Positions 1 to 10,169 of a stretch of DNA of 64,000 nt are shown piece after piece. The position numbers and the translations under genes were made by a program. The notes under the pieces were generated by a model that saw only the letters and a list, made by a program, of their open reading frames with translations, did no database searches and had not been told where the DNA came from. Position 1 is the first letter of the stretch; the number at the start of each line of letters is the position of its first letter. The stretch spans positions 1 through 64,000 of the forward strand of contig JADKJI010000021.1 of the NCBI GenBank assembly GCA_016721085.1, written 5' to 3'. This stretch comes from Chitinophagaceae bacterium (GTDB taxonomy: Bacteria; Bacteroidota; Bacteroidia; Chitinophagales; Chitinophagaceae).

Positions 1-345
1 ACAATCCATGCGCCGTACTGGTATTCAACATTTTTCTCCTTAAACGTTTTGCCCAGGGTTGGTCCTGGATAAAGCTTACCAGCATTTTAGATATCTTTTG
101 ACCCCGATATTCTGGTAACACATAAAAATCAGCAAACCATCCAAAAGTGTAGTAGTCGGTGATAACACGACCAAAACCTACCTGCTTTCCATCGATGAAA
201 GCTCCTGCACAGAAAGAATTGGCTAATGACTGATCTACAAACTCGAAAGAAATTCCTTTCGCCCAATACGACTCTTCACTTAGAATTGATGGATTGCTTT
301 CACATCCATATTTTCCTTGCCTGATAAAATGGTTACTTCTGACAT
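1..345 (-). CDS. GNAT family N-acetyltransferase, partial and frameshifted
   Basis: The reading frame starts at the ATG at 345 and runs off the left edge, so the C-terminus is missing. The conceptual product has the pattern of a GNAT subgroup: a tryptophan-containing segment SYWAKGISFEFV, then QVGFGRVITDYYTFGWFADF, then the acetyl-CoA binding region LPEYRGQKISKML. The frame is broken near 280-284: the first frame stops right after IHQF, and the continuation LSEESYW is in another frame, which one missing base would repair. The family transfers acetyl groups from acetyl-CoA to amines; the substrate cannot be told. A consensus error is as likely as a real lesion, given the many similar breaks nearby. 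Confidence 0.7.
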
Positions 346-414
346 ATTGGTTTAACTTATTTTAAATTTTAATTTATAAAAAATCAAAACTAATTATCCA
401 ACTATCATATTAAA

Positions 415-1986
415 TCATAGTACCAATTGAATGGTCTTATAACTTGTTAAATGGTGAGCACCATTATCTGTCACTTCCAATACGAGGTATAATTTCTGAT
501 TTTTACTTGCAGTATCAGGTATGGTTACAGTTGTTTTTAATGAATTATCCTGCTGTATCACCATTTTTGGTTCGCTGATGCTGCTAGAAAACTGCCACCA
601 TCTTACTGTATAACTATCTCCGTCAGGATCTATTACACTTGCATCTAATTTTATTGTCTTGCCTGGCTTAGTAGCAATTTGTTTAGCTATATGAATCGTG
701 ATTACTGGGGCGTGGTTAGCTTCTTTGAATTTATCAGTAATAGACCATTGCATGCGTGCCGCGAAATCATTTTGTACTGCAGGGAAGAAGTTGGGGTAAA
801 CTGCTTCATCTGCTTTCTTTTCAGTATTTCTTCTTAGCGTACTGTCAGATATTACCAGATCTTTCACTTTGCTGGTATCATTGCTGAATGGATTATAGGT
901 AGGAGCAGCTTCTGGTTTCAACGTACGACCACTCCAACCACCAGGATATTCTTTATTACTGGCACCAAGCCCATTGTTAAGGATGTTCATAAAAGTGAAA
1001 GTTGTCTCCTTCGCCCAACCATGATCCTTTTGTTTGAATTGGCATCCATACTATATACCCCATCTGTTTCAGTTGTTCATTAGTATAACCATCGAAACCG
1101 AAATAGTCAAACCGGTCGCCTTTTACCGACTGCTTGCCATCGCCCCAAACGCGATAAAGACTTCCCAACGGACCTTTGGAAGATATATTCTCTTTCGTCC
1201 ATTCTAAGTACGAAATGGTTTGCTTTCGGGGCTAGCCACCAGCTGCGCGCCATAACCATAGTTAGGTCCCCTCTGAATTGACGATAATCTACTTCAGGCC
1301 AATTTGGGTTTATATAAGATTCATATGTATTATCCTGATCACCGCTAGGAAGTATCACTAACTTGTTGATGATCTTCCTTTTAATGGCTGTCCATTCCTT
1401 TTGCCTTATATTCCAGTTCAATTGATTTTAGCGCACGGGCAATGGTGCTTTGTCCACCCCATGCTGTTACATATAGTGGCCCGGGAACATTATCCATCAA
1501 AACCGCTTTGATTAAATCAGAACCTTCACTGTCTTTTGAGATATCCCCTTCGAATTCAATATTTCCAAAGCGAATTTTTGATTTCAGGTATTCAGGACTT
1601 GGATAGCCAGTATTATGGGTCACCAAATTTTTGTATACTTTCTCATACGCCTCTACGGCATCATGTATAAATCGTTCATCTTTACTCCAACGATAACTTT
1701 CGCAAGGGCATAAGTTTAATCCATATCGGGTATATTCTCTCCCAGGCACCATGAATTTGGTACCCTTGCCATCACCTTTCCAGTGGAATTGGCTACTGGC
1801 GTATATTAGACCTTCAATTTTAAACTCAGGACTATATAGAAGGAAACGGATGAGGGAATTAAGATCATCAAGCTCAGGATCTGCTGTAATGATGATTCGG
1901 GGTTTTCGTATAATATCTTGTGCGTTTGTGGTAAACTCTAATGACAGGAATAAAGAAACTAATAGAAGTAGATAAATCTTTTTCAT
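415..1986 (-). CDS. DUF1593 / Sde182-like secreted protein, frameshifted
   Basis: One gene is spread over several frames. The N-terminus from the ATG at 1986 has a signal peptide (MKKIYLLLLVSLFLS, cleavage after TNAQ), then the nucleoside-hydrolase-like fold of DUF1593 (cellulose-binding Sde182 type): RIIITADPELDDLNSLIRFL carries the Asp-rich loop expected near residue 35, followed by SSQFHWKGDG and YVTAWGGQST. The C-terminal part (415-990) has an Ig-like sequence with DPDGDSYTVRWWQF, as in the Sde182 C-terminal domain. Breaks lie near 1399-1402 (an A-run that is one base too long), near 1205-1215 and near 985-1000. Each is repaired by a single base. Probably a periplasmic or secreted carbohydrate-related hydrolase; substrate unknown. 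Confidence 0.75.
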
Positions 1987-2076
1987 ATTGTATCCAATTG
2001 ATATGATGTGAAACCGGAGTACAAACAAGTTACCGAATCCATAGGGAGTAATCTAATTGTAATGTAGGCCCTTTAC

Positions 2077-2665
2077 TTATAATTTAAGCTTCTCATAGAA
2101 ATACTCTGGACTCACTTCTTTTATTTCACCTGGCTTTATTCCAACCAGATTGATGTCTTCAATAGTAGTTCTGATTAATCGCAGGCATTTATGATTAACT
2201 GCAGCGACCATTTTTCTGACTTGATGGAACTTACCTTCTGTTAAAGTGATTTCTAACCAAGAATGAATTACATTTTTATGAAGGGGTGTTTCAGCTTCCT
2301 GAATATAATCAGGTTTTTCCACCAGTTTTACATGGCATGGAGTGGTAGTGAATTCTGCTCCTAATGGCGCGCTTATAGTAATTCCTTTAGAAAGTTTTTC
2401 TACTGTTTCTGTGCTGACCTTGTTTCTTACCTGTACTAAATAAGTTCGACTATGCGGTTGTTTGCCCTGAAATAAGAGGTGTGATTTTTTTATCGGTTGT
2501 CAACAGTAATAATCCTTCCGACTCCTTATCTAGTCTACCGATAGCATGGGTGCCTTCAGGAAATTCAAAATCAATAGATCCCAATAACCGAACATCATGT
2601 GTACTCACAAACTGAGACACCATATTAATCGGCTTGTTTAGGATAAAATAGCGGTGTCTCTTCAC
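2077..2665 (-). CDS. RluE/RsuA-family rRNA pseudouridine synthase, frameshifted
   Basis: The N-terminal half (MKRHRYFILNKPINMVSQF) carries the catalytic motif GRLDKESEGLLLLT with the invariant Asp. The C-terminal half carries SWLEITLTEGKFHQVRKM and LRLIRTTIEDI, typical of RsuA/RluB/RluE/RluF enzymes, which isomerise a uridine in 23S or 16S rRNA. There is no S4 domain, and the lead sequence and length fit the RluE-like short branch. The frame breaks at a run of seven T (2485-2491). With six, the protein reads through TDKKSHLLFQGKQPHSRTY without a gap, so this is most simply a homopolymer error. The exact target uridine is not assigned. Confidence 0.82.
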
Positions 2666-2690
2666 AGCAGCAAATTACTTAATTTCGCTT

Positions 2691-2905
2691 ATGCAACAAA
2701 CTTCAAATGATCCATTGCATGGGAAAACGCTTGAGTTTATAGTAAAGAACTCATGGCCCATTTTGGATGGGAGGTATTAGGACAGCATGTTCGAATCAAT
2801 TGTTTCAATAGTAACCCTAGCGTACAGTCAAGTTTGAAATTTCTTCGAAAAACACCTTGGGCCAGAAAAGAGGTGGAAGAATTGTATATTCGAATGATCA
2901 GCTAA
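2691..2905 (+). CDS. VF530 (DUF2132) family small protein, frameshifted
   Basis: A gene of about 71 codons. It starts MQQTSNDPLHGKTLEF and ends in the very conserved family signature INCFNSNPSVQSSLKFLRKT followed by PWARKEVEELYIR. The two halves are in different frames; one missing base near 2755 (after VKN, before LMAHFGW) would join them. VF530 proteins are small DNA-binding-like proteins named after a Vibrio structure; function is not established. It stands alone between the RluE-like gene on the opposite strand and the VOC gene. Confidence 0.75.
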
Positions 2906-2939
2906 GTCTAGCAAGTAAATCAACGAGTAAAATATAGTT

Positions 2940-3287
2940 ATGCCATTATTGACTGCAACACCTATCCTGGCTTTTCTCGAACTTAAAGAAACTGTTTCTT
3001 TTTACAAGAAATTGGGATTTGAGTGCAATGATAATTGGGAAGAATACCTGATGTGCCATCGGGATAGTATTAGCATTCACTTGTGGAAGTGCAATGACGA
3101 GAGTATTCCGAAAAATACCGGATGCTATGTTTATGTAAATGAAATAGACGTGCTATATAAGGAATTGTCTGCATTGAATATTATTCACCCGAATGGAAAA
3201 TTGGAAGATAAGCCATGGGGTATGAGGCAATTCAGTATTTTGGATAATAGCGGGAATATTATCCATTTTGGGCAAAGCCTTGTTTAA
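2940..3287 (+). CDS. VOC family protein (glyoxalase/bleomycin-resistance fold)
   Basis: A 115-residue single-domain protein with the pattern of the vicinal oxygen chelate superfamily. An N-terminal segment TPILAFLELKETVSFYKKLG is followed by ISIHLWKC, and a C-terminal half ends GMRQFSILDNSGNIIHFG, matching the RxFxxxDPxGNxxxF pattern of bleomycin-binding proteins. Such proteins act as dimers, either sequestering a drug or as metal-dependent lyases or dioxygenases. Nothing here fixes the ligand. The frame is intact, unlike its neighbours on both sides. Confidence 0.8.
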   Translation: MPLLTATPILAFLELKETVSFYKKLGFECNDNWEEYLMCHRDSISIHLWKCNDESIPKNTGCYVYVNEIDVLYKELSALNIIHPNGKLEDKPWGMRQFSILDNSGNIIHFGQSLV

Positions 3288-3409
3288 AAGCTGAACTTTT
3301 CATCTTTCATATAATGTGATTAACTTTTAAAACACCTTGGGCATTTGATGTTGCTTAAGTAAATTGCAAAACTTATATAGGGCACTTTATCACTAATATT
3401 TACAATAGC

Positions 3410-3916
3410 ATGGCTTCTACTATCAATCAAAAATGAGGATCTATCACAGGTATTTAGGATTTTTTTAGCAGGTATTATGGCTGTGTATGCGTTAAGCGGT
3501 GTTGTGTTGATTTTCAGGAGACTGATTTCCTGAAGCAAGTGAAGCAAAATGAAAAGCAATTGAAACCAAATATGCTAATTGAGGAAGTAGGAAAGGAGTT
3601 GAAATTGCGTGATTTGAAAGCGGATAAGGAGGAAGGGGATATCATTAGTTTCAAGCAAGGCACTTATAATAAAGCTACTGGAATGGCCAATTACACTACC
3701 AAGCAATTGCCTACAGCTATTGATAAGCTTACTAAACTTCATAAGGCATCTACAAAGCAACCTTTGTTTTATTTGAATATATTCTTTGGAGTGTCTTTGC
3801 TTTTCTTCGTCATATCTTCTTTTTGGATGTTCATGCCTAAGACCGCTATTTTCAAAAAGGGTCTATATTTTACGATTGCCGGGGTGATACTTACTGTTAT
3901 TTTACTGGTTCTATAA
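3410..3916 (+). CDS. PepSY-associated-type membrane protein, frameshifted
   Basis: The product can be followed from about the ATG at 3410 only through three frame changes. They lie at an A-run (3429-3433), a T-run (3460-3466, seven where eight restores the frame) and near 3516-3521. Corrected, it reads YHRYLGFFLAGIMAVYALSG as a first membrane helix, then TDFLKQVKQNEKQLKPN, a soluble loop with GDIISFKQGTYNKATGMANY, and two C-terminal helices (YLNIFFGVSLLFFVISSFWM and YFTIAGVILTVILLVL). The HRYLGFFLAG...LSG pattern is that of PepSY-associated transmembrane proteins. Function unknown; the frame is intact from about 3525 onward. Confidence 0.62.
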
Positions 3917-4340
3917 ACTTTAAGATATAGCTACAGAGCGGGTTATTTTCCCGCGGATTTCGGGGATTACGCGGATGTGGTTGTTGTTGACAATATTGAG
4001 AAATATCCATTTTTTATCTTAATGAATTGCATTTTATTTTTTCGCAGATCTTTTGTCCGCCTTTGGCGAACAAAAGCGGAATAATAGCTAATTTCCTGGA
4101 AATAGAGATAATCTATTATTTCTCTTACTCATGTGTTAACAGTTTATCAGGGACGAGTTTAGATGATGTAAGGATAAACTCGTAACCCACAACAAAAAAC
4201 ATCTTTCCTGCCTTCCCGGTTATTATCCCCCTCATAGGTTTTATCTATGTGTTAATAATTTAAATAGATAAAATATTTCGTCATTTCCTTGATACCTTCA
4301 CCGTCCCTAAGCTAAATTTTTAATCAATCACATTTTGGAT
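3917..4340 (+). other. Intergenic region with hairpins and a degenerate repeat
   Basis: No gene is visible. A short GC hairpin lies just after the preceding gene (GCGGG 3938-3942 with CCCGC 3950-3954). It is followed by a G-rich stretch with GCGGAT-like words (3951-3980) and, further on, an AT-loop hairpin (TTTTGTCCGCC 4051-4061 with GGCGAACAAAA 4065-4075, one mismatch). The region looks like the remains of a dispersed Bacteroidota intergenic element. The katG upstream box lies at its right end. Confidence 0.5.
4234..4278 (+). promoter_or_regulatory. Candidate OxyR-type operator upstream of katG
   Basis: Positions 4234-4248 match the 15-base OxyR element ATAGnTnnnAnCTAT at every specified base (ATAGGTTTTATCTAT). 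A second, weaker copy beginning ATAGAT starts at 4264. The ten bases at 4239-4248 and 4264-4273 form a perfect inverted repeat with a 15-base spacer. The element ends about 60-90 bases before the katG ATG. KatG is a classic OxyR target in Bacteroides and Proteobacteria. The spacing between elements (30 bases start to start) is wider than the usual 22, so the assignment is tentative. Confidence 0.45.
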
Positions 4341-6568
4341 ATGGAACAAAACCAAACAGCAGCTGCACAAGATAACGGTGCCGCAAAATGCCCTTTTCAT
4401 GGTGGGGCTTTCAAACAACCTGCAGGAAGTGGAACAAGGAATCGCGACTGGTGGCCGAATCAGTTAAAGTTGAACATCCTTCGTCAGAATTCTAATCTTT
4501 CAAACCCGATGGGTGAAGCTTTCGACTATGCGAAAGAGTTCAAGAGCCTTGATCTGGCTGCAGTGAAAAAGACATCTTTGAATTGATGACTACATCGCAA
4601 GACTGGTGGCCTGCCGATTATGGCCATTACGGTCCTTTCTTTATAAGGATGGCCTGGCATAGTGCCGGTACCTATCGTATTCATGATGGTCGTGGTGGCG
4701 GCGGAGCAGGTACACAACGCTTTGCTCCCCTCAATAGCTGGCCTGATAATGCGAATCTGGATAAAGCCCGCTTATTGCTTTGGCCTATCAAACAGAAATA
4801 TGGCAAGAAGCTTTCCTGGGCCGATTTGATGATATTGGCTGGTAACTGCGCCCTTGAATCCATGGGTTTCAAAACCTTTGGTTTCGGTGGTGGTCGTGAA
4901 GATGTTTGGGAACCAGAAGAAGATGTATACTGGGGTTCTGAAAAGGAATGGCTGGGCGATAACAGATATACTGGTGACCGTGAATTGGAGAATCCATTAG
5001 CGGCAGTGCAAATGGGACTTATTTATGTAAATCCGGAAGGACCTAATGGTAAGCCTGATCCAATGGCTGCTGCAATAGATATTCGTGAGACTTTTGGCCG
5101 CATGGCGATGAATGATGAAGAAACAGTAGCGTTAATAGCTGGCGGACACAGCTTTGGAAAAACACATGGAGCGGCTGATCCCGGGAAATATGTAAGCAAA
5201 GAACCAGCGGCTGCAGGTATCGAAGAACAAAGTCTGGGTTGGAAAAATACATATGGAACTGGTAGTGGTGGTGATACCATTACTAGTGGTTTGGAAGGTG
5301 CATGGACGACCACCCCAACAAAATGGAGCAATAACTTTTTTGAGAACCTCTTTGGCTTCGAGTGGGAATTGACCAAGAGCCCGGCAGGTGCCCAACAATG
5401 GAGACCTAAAAACAATGCAGGCGCAGGTACAGTACCTGATGCGCATGATCCTTCAAAACATCATGCTCCATTTATGCTTACTACTGACTTGGCATTGAGA
5501 ATGGATCCTGTTTATGAAAAAATTTCAAGACACTTTTTTGAAAATCCTGATCAATTTGCAGATGCGTTTGCACGTGCCTGGTATAAATTGACACATCGTG
5601 ATATGGGGCCTATCGTCCGTTATCTAGGACCTGAAGTTCCAAAAGAAGCTTTGATTTGGCAAGATCCTATCCCAGCTGTTACTCATAAACTGGTTGATGA
5701 TGCAGATATTGCTTCATTGAAAGCGAAAGTATTGGCTTCTGGCCTTACTGTTTCTGAATTGGTATCAACAGCATGGGCTTCGGCCTCAACATTCCGTGGT
5801 TCAGATAAACGTGGAGGTGCTAATGGGGCACGTGTTCGACTGGCTCCACAGAAAGACTGGAAAGTAAATAATCCTGCCCAGCTTGCTAAAGTGTTGGGAA
5901 TTCTTGAAGGCATACAACAGGAATTCAATAATAGCGCTGCTGGTGGCAAGAAGGTTTCATTGGCCGATTTGATTGTATTAGCTGGTAATGCAGGTGTTGA
6001 ACAAGCAGCGAAAAATGCTGGCCAAGATATTAAAGTGCCATTCACCGCAGGACGTGGTGATGCTTCGCAAGAACAAACAGATGTTGAATCATTTGCTGTT
6101 CTTGAACCGAAGGCTGATGGTTTCAGGAATTATGTGAAGTCGAAATACCCTGTATCTGCCGAAGAGATGCTGATTGATAAGGCACAACTATTAACGCTGA
6201 GTGCTCCTGAGTTGACAGTTCTTCTTGCCGGTATGCGTGTTTTGAATACGAATTTCGATCAATCGAATCTTGGCGTATTCACTAGCCGTCCTGGTGCTCT
6301 TACAAATGATTTCCTTGTAAACCTCCTCGATTTCGGAACAATGTGGTTTGCCACTTCAGATGCACAGGATGTTTTTGAAGGTCGTGATCGTAAGACAGGA
6401 AAAGTAAAATGGACAGCAACCAGGGCCGATCTCATTTTTGGATCTAATTCTGAGTTGAGAGCACTGGCTGAAGTATATGCTTGTTCAGATTCACAGGAGA
6501 AATTTGTAAACGACTTTGTTGCAGTATGGACGAAGGTGATGAACCTTGACCGCTTCGATCTGGTTTGA
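4341..6568 (+). CDS. katG: Catalase-peroxidase KatG, one apparent frameshift
   Basis: Full-length bifunctional haem catalase-peroxidase that removes hydrogen peroxide. I start at the ATG at 4341 (MEQNQTAAAQDNG), which leads into the conserved KCPFHGG and RDWWPNQLKLNILRQNS. The frame breaks near 4570: AVKKTSLN replaces the expected AVKKDIFELMTTS, and one missing G restores it. Downstream are the distal RMAWHSAG segment (Arg, Trp and His of the active site), YVNPEGPNG with the adduct Tyr, the Met of TFGRMAMNDEE, and the proximal His of IAGGHSFGKTHGA. The C-terminal haem-free domain is complete. Stands alone; an OxyR-like box lies upstream and a terminator follows. Confidence 0.93.
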
Positions 6569-6596
6569 TTTTATAATAGTATTTATTAGTAGTGAT

Positions 6597-6627
6597 AGGT
6601 GGTCTGGAAACGGGCCACCTTTTTTTA
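6597..6627 (+). terminator. Rho-independent terminator after katG
   Basis: AGGTGG (6597-6602) pairs with CCACCT (6615-6620) and is followed by a T-run of about eight. It lies 29 bases after the katG stop. The T-run overlaps the stop codon (6625-6627) of the convergent minus-strand gene. Confidence 0.75.
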
Positions 6628-9600
6628 TCGTATTAACATAACAACCCCTTTTTGTTGCTGAACAGGTTGACCTTCTAACTGATAAACCAATGTCCATGCA
6701 AAAGTGTTTGAACCAATTATTGCACCATTAACACTTCCATCCCAACCTTTGCTGTTATTGGATGATTGGAATATGATAGCCCCATATCGATTAAAGATCT
6801 TGAAATCGTATTGCAGTATATTGCCATAAATAACTGGTCGAAATACATCATTCTTTCCATCGCTATTTGGAGTAAAAGCATTTGGTACAAATACACCTAC
6901 CAAACAATTGCTTTTCGCATCAATATAAATACTGTCTTTGCCGATGCAACCAAACTGATCTGTTCCCTGTAGCCAATAAATTCCGATTTTATTGACTGTT
7001 ATAGAAGGTGTTTTACTTCCATCATTCCATAGATAGCTACTGAAATTTTTTGAGGCCGACAGGGTAACTTTCTCGTAAGGACATATTAAGATATCGCTAG
7101 GTAAGAATAAAGCAGGCGTTGGTTGTATGGTTGTGATTTTTGTAGAATCAGCGTTTTGGCATCCATTCACATCTGTAACAATAACAGAATAACTGCCAAT
7201 TCCATTAATTGAAATTGACGAATTAGTTGATCCTGTATTCCAATTATATTGAGTGTAACCGGCACCAGGATTCAATAATCTCGACACCCCTCACATAGAA
7301 CCGGGTTCTTGTCAAGAGTAGGTTGAGGAAGTGCAAAAATAGTTGGTACGGCAAGTGTATCGTAGGATTTACATCCGAAATTTGTTGTTGCTATTACCGA
7401 GTAGCTACCAGCGCTTTTGACCGTTAGTTGTTGACTGTTTGCACCAGTATTCCATTTGTAATTTGAAAATCCGAAACCTGCATCTATTATAAGGCTATCG
7501 TTCGCACAAAAGCTTTTATCGTTACCAAGGTTTATTGCAGGAGTTTTATGAACCGTTATTCTTATAGTATCATAACCAAAACATCCGGGAGTCATTTCAC
7601 CAATAATAGTATATGAAGTATCTACCAGAGGTTTTACAATAATGGATTGACCCGTGGTTGCACTTGTTTGGTATGAAGGGCTCCATTGGTAGTTCATGAA
7701 GCCGGGGTTTGCTGTTAAGTGTACCGTATCATTTTCACAGATAATTCTGTCGATTCCGATATTTAAAGGTACCGGCGGAGCTAAAATGACATTGATGGTA
7801 TCGCTGAGTATATTGTCGCAGGAATCAGTAACCTTAACCCAGTATTGACCGGGTTGATTAATGGTCAGTAATGAATCGGTTGATCCATCTTGCCATTCAT
7901 AATGTGTATACACTTTTCCTGCATGAAGTGTTTTTATATTTCCGGGACAGATTTGTAAATCCAGGCCAAGATTCACAGGAGGTGTAGAAGAAGCTGCAAT
8001 GATAACAACAGAATCTTCAGTAGGAACACAACTCAGGATATTCCTTCCATAAATTGCATATCTGCCAAAACTCTTGAAGCGAACAGTTACTGATGAATCG
8101 GTTTGGGCAATTATTTGCATTCCTGATAGGACAGACCAATTAGTCGGTTGTCCACATGTATTATTCTTATGACTCTTATAAGTATAAGTCGTGAGATATT
8201 ACAAACACTAGCGGGTCCTGTTACTTTTATATAGCTGCAGGAGTCTATATAGTCTGGGCATTTATAGCGCATTTCGGGGAAATAATTTTCCCAGGGTATC
8301 GTTGTTGATTCAATGATATTAGTAGCTGCTTCATCTAAAGACCATTGAACAGGCGAGGATGTAATTACAGGGGAAAATACTTCCCAATTTTGAGTGCCAA
8401 AATAGCAATTAGCATTTGGGTTACCACCAGATGAATCGACAGGGACAACTGAAAGCATTGTTCCATATGAATAGGTGGCTATGGTAGGACTAAACTCAAG
8501 TCCCCCTACAATAGAACCGTCCTTTGGTCCTGGTGCATTGAAATAATATCTTGCCTGTCCAACCCCACCAATTGAATTTACCCACTTTACCTGAAATGTG
8601 GAATCTAACCTGATTTGCTTTGAAGATCTACCCTCTCCTTGTAAAGAAAGCGGATATGCCCCAGCGGTAATTATATAATAGTTTTTTCCAGAAAGCGTGA
8701 TATGTGACACACCGGCTCCAAATGGTCCTTCTATTGGATTTGGGGTATAAATTTCTGATATTATAGAAGCCGTAATCACATTTCCTGAGGTGTCAATTTG
8801 CATCACACCACCAACTGTAGGTCGTAAGTTGTTTCCAGAACCAGAGATAATATTCATGACAATTGTGGTATCCACATTAATCATTTCTCCAATAATGAAA
8901 GGCTGCGAATTACTTAAGTATTTCTTAGTCCATACAGTTTGTCCTGTAGTAAGATTGATTTTACTAATAAAGGTTCCAAAGCTATTCAGGTTATCATAAC
9001 CTACTCCGCCTGAATAGTAGACATATCCATCTTTAACGAGGATATTCTTAAAACCACTTGGCCAAAGAACATTTAAATCATAATGTCTTTGCCAAACAAT
9101 TAGTCCATTTATATCAAAGCGAGTGACATTGAATGATGTAAATGCATAGGGAGAAGAAATTGTAACAACACCTCCGTCTGGAGTTGGTTCCAGAGCCAGA
9201 AATCGTTGGTAGTTTCCTGCGCCATTGCTTAAACTGTGATTCCAAATGATATTTCCGGCTGGATTAATCTTGGTCAAATTAAGTGGACTTCCTGAAAGAG
9301 TAGTTAATAGATAAATAGTGCCATCCTGAAGTTCTTTTGCAGCAGTTACAGAGCTTGCCCAGTTCCAATCTACCGGCATTTTTCTTCCCCATTCCACACA
9401 ACCCGAAGGTTTTGTTTTTATAACTATTCCTGTTTGCGATTCGTGATGGAAATCTGAGTAAATCTTGTCGCCAAAAATAAGATTGCTTCCATCTTTTAAA
9501 GTGATTATGCCATTCATTTCATGATCCCTGTTAGGAAATCCATACGCACTTTTGTATTGCCAGTGTCTGATGGGAATTGACCTGGAAAAAAATAATATGA

Positions 9601-9927
9601 AATGGCCGTGTCTGAACAACTACCATTATAAGCAATCAATTTTACAGTCGTAAGACCAACACCAATTCCCCAGTTAACAGGGTTGTTAATAGGGAAGGAA
9701 TTTCCATCAATTATAAATTTGTAATCTGTTGCATTGATACTAGCACTTTGAAAAAGTACAAGTGATGGACTGGTATGAAAGACAGAGTCGCCCTCAGGAA
9801 TCATCTTAGCAATAACACCACAATTATTTGTTTGCTGCGCAATTACAGGAATAGCAGCAGAAAGTCCTAACAAAAGAACAATCAAAAAAGTCTTTAGTGA
9901 AGATGTGAAATGATGGATTACAGACAC
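6625..9927 (-). CDS. Large T9SS type B secreted protein, frameshifted
   Basis: A 3.3-kb gene, about 1,100 codons, whose product runs through four frames. The likely start is a GTG at 9925-9927, leading a signal peptide (FLIVLLLGLSAAIPVIAQ). The middle (8111-9619) has repeats of a beta-propeller-like type (NLIFGDKIYSD, GGVVTISSP, NYYIITAGAYPLSL). Next come several PKD/Ig-like repeats, each with a CxxDSxxLxAxxGFxxYxWxxG pattern. The last 90 residues are the gliding-motility-associated C-terminal sorting domain: VPNAFTPNSDGKNDVFRP, FKIFNRYGAIIFQS, GWDGSVNG. Joins lie near 7275-7285, 8112-8120 and 9520-9600. Probably exported by the type 9 system and attached at the surface; ligand unknown. Confidence 0.8.
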
Positions 9928-10169
9928 TTTACAAAGGTAGAAAGTAAATATTGATTTTAAAATAGGCTGACACTTATTTGGCCATTATATTTCACTTTTC
10001 GGTTCCTGATAGATATAACATATATGTTTAACAGAATATCCGTTAAGCCATCAAAACACAAGGAACATCCAGCAAAAAGCTGTGTGTTTTATTCGTAATC
10101 GGTTGATTTGTATATAGTCTAATAAATATTGTATAAAATTCAATACCTTAATTGCCTAATATCATTGCC

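Noticed and set aside
3320..3559. Minus-strand open frame of 79 codons
   Set aside because: It overlaps the plus-strand PepSY-like gene, whose corrected frame has clear membrane-protein sequence there. The minus-strand product has no recognisable feature.
4341..4586. Programmed frameshift in katG
   Set aside because: KatG is not known to use frameshifting and no slippery site or pseudoknot is evident. Similar breaks occur in many unrelated neighbours.
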